A stretch of 10,526 bases of DNA from Acidimicrobiaceae bacterium (lineage in GTDB: Bacteria; Actinomycetota; Acidimicrobiia; Acidimicrobiales; Palsa-688). Below the pieces are notes generated by a model. That model had not been told where the DNA came from and made no database searches. It saw only the letters and a list, made by a program, of their open reading frames with translations. Positions within the stretch are counted from its first letter, which is position 1. Every line of letters starts with the position of its first letter. The stretch is from contig DAHWQF010000077.1 of NCBI GenBank assembly GCA_027334785.1, positions 1-10,526 on the forward strand, in the 5' to 3' direction. Below are positions 5,867 through 10,526 of the stretch, piece by piece. The position numbers and the translations under genes were made by a program.

Positions 5867-6466
5867 TCAGGCAGTTGCCACCTCTGGGCAGGCCGGTCCG
5901 TGCGCGCCTGCAGGTGGCGATAGATCGTCGGGCGGGTAACGCCGAACTCGTCGGCGATCTGCTGGACAGTGCGGACCCGGTGCCCGTCGAGGCCAATTTC
6001 GTCGTACATGTCTTGGGCGATCTTGGCCTGGCGTGGGGTGAGCTTGGGACGCTGGCCGCCCGTGCGGCCCCGCGCGCGCGGCCTCCAGGCCGTCGCGTGT
6101 CCGCTCGGGCATCAAGGCGTGCTCGAACTCGGCGATTGCGCCGAGGATCTGGAAGAGCATCCGCCCGACAGCGGTCGATGTGTCTATGCCTTGGTCCAGT
6201 ACGACCAGGTCGACCTTGCGGGCCTGGAGGTCCTTGGCCAGGGCGATCAGGTGCTCCAGGGAGCGACCGAGCCGGTCTAGCTTGGTGACAACGAGATGGT
6301 CGCCCGCCCGGTTGATCGCTAGCGCTTGGTCCAGTGCGGGGCGCCGGGCCAGCTTGCCGCTCGCCTTGTCAAAGGGGATCTCCTCGCAGCCGGCAGCCAC
6401 GAGTGCGTCGCGTTGGCTGCCGGGGTTCTGGTCCCGGGTCGATACCCACCCGTAGCCGATGCGCAC
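5867..6466 (-). pseudogene. Serine recombinase (resolvase/invertase family), frameshifted
   Basis: The N-terminal catalytic domain is clear: IGYGWVSTRDQNPGSQRDAL carries the nucleophile Ser9, and VVTKLDRLGRS has the active-site arginines Arg65 and Arg68. At codon 133, in a run of four C on the plus strand (6068-6071), the frame is lost. The C-terminus continues in another frame as GRTGGQRPKLTPRQAKIA and a helix-turn-helix, TVQQIADEFGVTRPTIYRHL, ending near 5908. Removing one base restores a roughly 190-residue resolvase. In the restored frame no stop comes until 5638, adding about 80 residues unlike the family. The first motif normally reads Y-A-R-V-S; here the Arg is Trp7 (TGG, one transition from CGG), which should abolish catalysis. 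Both lesions indicate a decayed gene; a base-call error could explain only the frameshift. Confidence 0.85.
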
Positions 6467-6519
6467 GGACGGACCGTAGCGCGAACGGGGTAACGCGACA
6501 CATAGCCAGGCACACGGCT

Positions 6520-6592
6520 TGTGTTACATCGTCGACCTGCGCTCACGCGTCGAGCCCCAGAGGTGTACGAGAACGATCGTTTATGTGACACA
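6520..6592. repeat. 10-bp inverted repeat, spaced 53 bp
   Basis: TGTGTTACAT (6520-6529) and ATGTGACACA (6583-6592) are inverted copies with one mismatch (T-G wobble). Their location in front of a serine recombinase gene makes a recombinase or regulator binding site possible. There is no direct evidence. Confidence 0.4.
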
Positions 6593-6628
6593 GCTTCGCG
6601 GCTCCCCAAACGGCCGATCCGTAGATGG

Positions 6629-6643
6629 CCGGTCGATGACCGG
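6629..6643. promoter_or_regulatory. 15-bp palindrome, candidate operator
   Basis: CCGGTC-GAT-GACCGG is a perfect 6-bp inverted repeat around a 3-bp centre. It lies about 90 bp upstream of the broken gene that precedes the NACHT gene, a suitable place for a repressor site. The match is exact, but such GC-rich palindromes also arise by chance. Confidence 0.33.
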
Positions 6644-6729
6644 TTAGGCCCTGAGGGACCGACCGGCGGCGTCATTCGAGGAGGACCCTCTACCTCCCCT
6701 GGGGTTTGGTGCGGGATGAGGGAGGCCGT

Positions 6730-7016
6730 ATGAGGGCGGGTTCTAGACTTCGGGTCGTGAACTTCCACTGGGATCGGGGCCAGCTCTTGGAAGAGGGGCA
6801 TACCTGGAGCGACGAGTTGCCACCGGCCGGCGTCGTTGCCCATGTCGGGGAGCTGCCGATCCCGGCCCATACCAGGTCACCTGGCTCCCCAACCTCCGCG
6901 GCACGGTCTACGACCTTGCAGACAAGGTTCCTGAGCAGTACGCCACTCAGGACGTCGCCATAAATGTGGTCGAGACGACCGTAAGGACCGCCGGGCACAC
7001 CGTCTACGGCCGTTAG
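6730..7016 (+). pseudogene. Frameshifted small gene upstream of the NACHT gene
   Basis: ATG6730 has GGGAGG four bases upstream. The first frame reads VVNFHWDRGQLLEEGHTWSD and on to ELPPAGVVAHVGELP. At 6856-6858 good coding sequence moves to another frame: DPGPYQVTWLPNLRGTVYDL, then ADKVPEQYATQDVAINVVET, ending with TAG at 7014-7016. Adding one base near 6857 joins them into one protein of about 95 residues, with ELPDPGPYQVTW at the junction. Both halves have normal amino-acid composition and G/C-rich third positions, unlike the shadow frames. I do not recognise the family. It ends 75 bp before the NACHT gene on the same strand and may have been co-transcribed with it. The frameshift may be a real mutation or a sequencing deletion. 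Confidence 0.6.
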
Positions 7017-7091
7017 CCCCGACGAGAGGTAAAAGCCTCTCCGCGTCTCCTCGAGGGGGGACACCCACGACCGGGCGCTCAACACCTCGCT

Positions 7092-9923
7092 GTGCAACCG
7101 CCTAATCGCCGAATGACGGTGTGTTTCTGCCACACTCCACATGTGGACGACGACGGCCGCTGGGACGAGACTTGGCATCGGCTTCTCGAATGGACCGATA
7201 GCCGCGGCAAGTCAGAGCGCCTCGCGGCGCAGGTCCTTTCAGACCAGGGGTTCACGGATGTCGACCCGAGACACCCGCTAGGTGGGAGGGACAGGACTGC
7301 TGACGCGCTAGCGCGGCGTGACGGCAAGCTCTGGGTAATGGCCGTCTACTTTGCCCGCGGTCAGCAGGACTTCAGTGAGGTCAAGAAGAAGTTTCTGGCG
7401 GACCACAAAGGTGTCGCGGCCAATCAGGCCGAGGCGTTCGTGTTCGTGACCAACCAGGAGCTGCGCGTTGCCCAACGAGAGGACCTGCAGAAATCCGTCC
7501 AGTGCCCTGTCGAGCTCTTCCACCTCGAGCGTGTCGTAGCGGTCCTCGACCAGCCGAGGATGGAAGCCGTACGGCGCCAGTTCCTCAGGATCGGGTTGCC
7601 AAAGGGCGTTCTGGACCGGTCGGAGCGCATCGAGGAACTGCGGCGGGCCTCAGTGGCACGGTGCGCGGCGCGTTGGGCTGCCGTCGGGCTTCCTCCCAAC
7701 GAGGCGCTGGCGCTGGCGCTGGCGCTGGCGGAAGATACCTCAGTCGGCGCGGTCGACCCCTCCCTTTGCCCATGTTCCGAAAAGCGCCTCGTTGTCTGGA
7801 CCGCGCCCATGGGGTCCGGCAAGTCCATCGCTTCGGAGCGTCACCATCAAATATGCCTGGAAGCGGCGGCAGACGACGGCGACGCACCGGTCCCCGTCTT
7901 CCTGCGAGCCTCCGAGTGCATCCCGACGCTGGCGGCTGCCGTTGAAACGGCGGCGCAAGAAGTGGGGCCGGTCCGGACCGTAGGTGCAGCCGTCGTTGTC
8001 GACGGCATGGACGAAGTCGGGTACCAGGTCGCCGAAGAGTTACTTACGCAGGCACGGGTGCTGGTAGGTACGTGGCCGGCGAGCACGGTCCTGCTGACTT
8101 CGCGCGGAGTACCAGTCCTCTCGGAGGCTCCGGAGAACAAGGCTTTCCCACCGTTGGAAGAGGCTGAGCAGAGGGACTGCGTAAAGATCGGCCTCGGCGA
8201 TCGAAGCGCTGATGTCCGCCTTCACTCTCTTCCCGTCCCCGTGCGCGCAACCCTGGGGCAGCCCTTCTTTGCGCTCCTGGTAGGCCTGTGGATGCGTGAC
8301 CGGGGCGGCGTCCCTCGGGCACCGATCGACTTGCTAGCCATGCTGGGAGAGAGGGCTACAAGGGGCCTGAAGCTCGACCAATCCCATTTGCGGGCGCTCG
8401 CGGTCCGTGCGGTTGCGCGCGAGTTCGGTCCGGTCGCGGCTGGGGACGTACTCCAAGGGGCGCGCGCGGATGACCTACTGGCCACTGGCATGCTTGAACG
8501 ACGGGGCGGGAGCTTGGCGTTCGTGTTGCCAGCGGTCGCGCAGTGGTTCGCCGCCCAAGTACTTCTGTTGGCAGAAGTCTCTGTCGAACAGTTACTCGCT
8601 GCTCCTGAGGACTTGGAACTGTGGCGCTACCCCTTGGCGCTCGCTATCAGCCTCGGGTCAGCCGAGCAAGCCCGCTCGCTGTTGGGTCCCATGCTCGCGT
8701 CCGACACTGGGTTCGCCATGCGTGTGCTCGACACCACGTTCGGGCACGCTGTCCTCGGCGGTGCAACGCCACCGCCATGGCGAGAGGGGGGAACACTCGC
8801 ACGTGAGGCGCTCCAGGCGCTCGCGGACGCCCTAGGGCCATTGGCTCCCTTCGTTTGCAAGGTCGATGCCGCCGGCCATGTTCTCCCCATGGCAGTGTCG
8901 AGCGGGGAGCACCACTTGCACGTCTCTTTCTGGAAAGGTACGGCGAGGCGACCGGATATCTTCCCAATGACTGCAGGCATGGACCCGTGGCGTCCTGGGT
9001 CGGGCTGGGTCGCTTCGCGCTCAAGCCAGGTCGGCCCCGGCTCAGCATGGGCGTGGCACTGGGCGTCGCAGGGCGTACACACCGCTCTTGACCGCGCGCT
9101 GCAGCACAGAGCGCTCCCCGTATCAGTCCAGGGGCCACTTGGCAGGGAGGCCGCGTGGGCGGCGGCATGCGATCTCGTGGGTGTAGGCCCCCTCTTGACC
9201 GGAGAGATAGAACTCTCGCGCCTCGTCGGCGTAATGGGCGGAGTGCCCGAGGAGGAGTGGAAGGAGGGTCCCGTCCTGTACAGGAAGGGGCGTACGACAT
9301 ACGACCTACGTGGACTTCACCTGCTGGTGGGCGAGGCCCGAGCTCGGGGCGAATCGCACCTTGTGGCTCCGATCCCTCCCGCAGACAAACTCCCGGCTCC
9401 TGATGGCCGGCTCGCTGCCGGCGTCGGGGCCTTCTACACCGATGATCGGCTGATGTTGGTGGCCAAGGCCATCTACGGGGCCGCCATAATCGGATACCGC
9501 GAACTCGTTGAGCGGTGGATGCCAAGGCTTCTGCCCCAGCTCGAGCATCACGTGCTCATGCCGATGCGAATTGTGGGCGTTGTCAACAGGGGAGGGGGGC
9601 ACGGGATTGGGATCCCCTCTCTTGCTGGCTACGTCGAGGCTCTCCCGCCCGGCGTGGAGGATGAAGTGGTGATGGACCTGTCTGACCAGCCCTACGACTT
9701 CTCGGCTGGTGACTCGAGTTATGCCCGACAACGCGCCGCAAGGCCCAGTGCCTCGCGGTGGATCACGGGCACACACGGCGGCATGCTGTTCGAGATTGGC
9801 AGACCCTTCCCTGTCTCGGAGGTCGTTTACAGGTGGCTCGTGGCGGATCTTGAGCGACTGGGTATGGCTAGCCCGGCATCGCATACCCGTTCCGGCGACG
9901 CCATCGTTCCGTTCGACGTTTGA
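7092..9923 (+). CDS. Restriction-endonuclease-like domain fused to NACHT/STAND NTPase, putative anti-phage protein
   Basis: This is an intact 943-residue protein. Residues about 24-166 form a restriction-endonuclease-like domain: WHRLLEWTD, SERLAAQVLSDQGF, HPLGGRDRTADA, WVMAVYFARGQQDFSEVKKK, FVTNQEL and FHLERVVAVLDQP. The Asp-rich turn fits a PD-(D/E)xK fold, but the expected E/QxK strand reads MAVYF, so catalysis is doubtful. A helical linker (about 171-230) contains four Ala-Leu repeats. The NTPase follows: Walker A APMGSGKS (238-245, Lys244), NACHT-type Walker B VVVDGMDE (301-308) and sensor STVLLTSR (331-338). About 500 further residues carry no recognisable repeat or known sensor. This is the STAND layout of effector, NTPase and sensor, as in Avs and bNACHT proteins, where ligand binding causes oligomerisation and effector activation. 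No clear ribosome binding site is seen; GTG7092, ATG7113 and GTG7143 are all possible starts. Confidence 0.82.
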   Translation: MQPPNRRMTVCFCHTPHVDDDGRWDETWHRLLEWTDSRGKSERLAAQVLSDQGFTDVDPRHPLGGRDRTADALARRDGKLWVMAVYFARGQQDFSEVKKKFLADHKGVAANQAEAFVFVTNQELRVAQREDLQKSVQCPVELFHLERVVAVLDQPRMEAVRRQFLRIGLPKGVLDRSERIEELRRASVARCAARWAAVGLPPNEALALALALAEDTSVGAVDPSLCPCSEKRLVVWTAPMGSGKSIASERHHQICLEAAADDGDAPVPVFLRASECIPTLAAAVETAAQEVGPVRTVGAAVVVDGMDEVGYQVAEELLTQARVLVGTWPASTVLLTSRGVPVLSEAPENKAFPPLEEAEQRDCVKIGLGDRSADVRLHSLPVPVRATLGQPFFALLVGLWMRDRGGVPRAPIDLLAMLGERATRGLKLDQSHLRALAVRAVAREFGPVAAGDVLQGARADDLLATGMLERRGGSLAFVLPAVAQWFAAQVLLLAEVSVEQLLAAPEDLELWRYPLALAISLGSAEQARSLLGPMLASDTGFAMRVLDTTFGHAVLGGATPPPWREGGTLAREALQALADALGPLAPFVCKVDAAGHVLPMAVSSGEHHLHVSFWKGTARRPDIFPMTAGMDPWRPGSGWVASRSSQVGPGSAWAWHWASQGVHTALDRALQHRALPVSVQGPLGREAAWAAACDLVGVGPLLTGEIELSRLVGVMGGVPEEEWKEGPVLYRKGRTTYDLRGLHLLVGEARARGESHLVAPIPPADKLPAPDGRLAAGVGAFYTDDRLMLVAKAIYGAAIIGYRELVERWMPRLLPQLEHHVLMPMRIVGVVNRGGGHGIGIPSLAGYVEALPPGVEDEVVMDLSDQPYDFSAGDSSYARQRAARPSASRWITGTHGGMLFEIGRPFPVSEVVYRWLVADLERLGMASPASHTRSGDAIVPFDV
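7704..7730 (+). repeat. GCGCTG hexanucleotide repeat, 4.5 copies, inside the NACHT gene
   Basis: GCGCTG repeats exactly at 7704-7709, 7710-7715, 7716-7721 and 7722-7727, followed by GCG. It is in frame and encodes (Ala-Leu)x4-Ala (residues 205-213) in the linker between the nuclease-like domain and the NTPase. Gain or loss of units would keep the frame and change linker length by two residues. Confidence 0.85.
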
Positions 9924-10181
9924 CCCAGACTCGGTCGTCCCGGCGCCTCTAGATGAGTAGTTCCAAGGGATGCTGGCCGGTGGCCGGACGTAGCGCCTCG
10001 CAGCCGCACGGCTGACGAACGATGCGGCTGCGTGGCACTATGCCCGCCCGTTCATTCCAAATTCTTGGGGTATGCAGGGCATTTTTCAGGCGAAACCACG
10101 TAACGCGCGAATATCCACCACTCCCCGCGCGAAGGGTGCCAGGATCGGCGGTAACGAACACCTTGACCCTGGAGGACCAAC
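9924..10181. other. Intergenic region between NACHT gene and IS982 transposase
   Basis: No gene is seen. It contains the GC-rich hairpin at 9999-10032. From about 10058 the base composition becomes more AT-rich (ATTCTTGGGG, GGCATTTTTC), which may mark the left end of the insertion sequence. The terminal inverted repeat cannot be defined because the right end is outside the window. Confidence 0.4.
9999..10032 (+). terminator. GC-rich hairpin downstream of the NACHT gene
   Basis: CGCAGCCGCA (9999-10008) and TGCGGCTGCG (10023-10032) form a perfect 10-bp stem around a 14-base loop, 75 bp after the NACHT stop codon. No T-run follows, so it would be an atypical terminator of the kind reported in high-GC actinobacteria. 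A transposition-related or chance palindrome is the alternative. Confidence 0.42.
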
Positions 10182-10526
10182 GTGGACGCCGACCTGGGCA
10201 CCCTCGCTACTGCACTGTACGTCACCATCGACGACGCATTGGCGGCCGAGCCGTCGCTGTTGCCGGCCCGGCCAGCCGTCGGCATCGCCCCAGGGCTCTC
10301 CGACGCAGAGCTGGTCACCCTGGCGGTGCTCCAAGCCCTGCTCGGCTTCACGAGCGAAGCGCGCTGGCTGCGTTACGCCCGCCAGCACCTGAGGGCGTTG
10401 TTCCCTTACCTGCCCCAGCGACCGGCCTACAACAAGCGCCTCCGGCGCTCGGTGGCGATGATGGCGGGGGTGATGCGCGCCTTGGCCGGTGCCTGCGACG
10501 CCTGGTGGGACGACCTGTGGCTGGTC
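10033..10526 (+). mobile_element. IS982-family insertion sequence, left part
   Basis: The transposase and its leader indicate an IS982 element whose right end is beyond the window. The left boundary is approximate: it should lie between the hairpin ending at 10032 and about 10100. I could not identify the terminal inverted repeat or target-site duplication. Confidence 0.5.
10182..10526 (+). CDS. IS982-family transposase, N-terminal part (runs off the window)
   Basis: GTG10182 is preceded by GGAGG with six bases of spacing, and 115 codons are open to the window end. The sequence VDADLGTLATALYVTIDDAL, then AVGIAPGLSDAELVTLAVLQ, ALLGFTSEARWLRYAR and LFPYLPQRPAYNKRLRRSV is the characteristic N-terminal region of IS982-family DDE transposases (full length roughly 280-300 residues). 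The window ends at DDLWLV, just before the position where the first catalytic Asp of the DDE triad is expected, so activity cannot be judged. The visible part is intact. It is transcribed in the same direction as the NACHT gene, 258 bp downstream of it. Confidence 0.88.
   Translation, partial: MDADLGTLATALYVTIDDALAAEPSLLPARPAVGIAPGLSDAELVTLAVLQALLGFTSEARWLRYARQHLRALFPYLPQRPAYNKRLRRSVAMMAGVMRALAGACDAWWDDLWLV

Larger units (their letters stand above)
6467..6729. other. Divergent intergenic region with inverted repeats
   Basis: This region lies between the leftward serine recombinase and the rightward broken gene. No gene is seen. It holds two symmetric elements, listed separately: an inverted repeat TGTGTTACAT (6520-6529) / ATGTGACACA (6583-6592) and the palindrome CCGGTCGATGACCGG (6629-6643). 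A recombinase crossover or res site, or operators for either flanking gene, would fit here. Confidence 0.4.

Noticed and set aside
6612..6628. CTACGGATC on the minus strand as a second att core
   Set aside because: Only nine bases match the tRNA-Arg core, and the identity stops immediately on both sides. Treated as chance.
8647..9525. Minus-strand open frame of 292 codons inside the NACHT gene
   Set aside because: It is a shadow of the NACHT gene on the opposite strand and Arg/Pro-rich without motifs.
1..10526. CRISPR array or additional RNA genes
   Set aside because: No regularly spaced 20-40 bp repeats with unique spacers and no complete tRNA or rRNA signature were seen.

Overview
The window is GC-rich with strong G/C preference at third codon positions, several GTG/TTG starts and purine-rich ribosome binding sites. 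Together with an IS982-type transposase, an AlpA/MerR-type excisionase and a RepA-like ATPase in the style of actinobacterial integrative elements, this suggests a high-GC actinobacterium. No species can be named from the sequence. The window looks like an accessory region: an integrative element plus attached recombinase debris, a large defence-type gene and an insertion sequence.

Layout. 1-84 holds the possible tail of an upstream gene. 439-480 is the 3' half of a tRNA-Arg(ACG), from anticodon loop to discriminator base, with no 5' half in front of it. It is flanked on each side by a pair of 12-bp tandem repeats, as expected of an attP-like recombination site. A complete tyrosine integrase (605-1789, +) follows, meeting its probable excisionase (1786-2079, -) tail to tail with overlapping stop codons. 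About 830 bp without a convincing gene comes next, bordered by a 13-bp direct repeat. Then a leftward gene group: a RepA-like AAA_25 ATPase (3048-4220), a small helix-turn-helix-like protein (4189-4428) and an Ala/Arg-rich helical protein (4485-4955), with a plausible -35/-10 promoter at 5081-5108.

The right half begins with gene-poor DNA and a serine recombinase that is frameshifted and has lost a catalytic arginine (5867-6466, -). After an intergenic region with an inverted repeat and a palindrome comes a frameshifted small gene (6730-7016, +). Next is an intact 943-codon gene (7092-9923, +) joining an N-terminal restriction-endonuclease-like domain to a NACHT/STAND NTPase and a long C-terminal region without recognisable repeats. 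A GC-rich hairpin follows, and then the start of an IS982-family transposase that runs off the window end.

How it fits together. Integrase, excisionase and att site form an integration/excision module. The RepA-like ATPase and its two small companions look like a replication module of the AICE or mini-plasmid kind. The nuclease-like/NACHT protein is the most interesting cargo. Its architecture resembles single-protein STAND anti-phage systems (Avs, bNACHT), but both its nuclease chemistry and its sensor region are unproven. Several genes are decayed (serine recombinase, the gene before the NACHT protein, perhaps the starts or ends of the replication genes), so the region has been rearranged, or the sequence carries indel errors.
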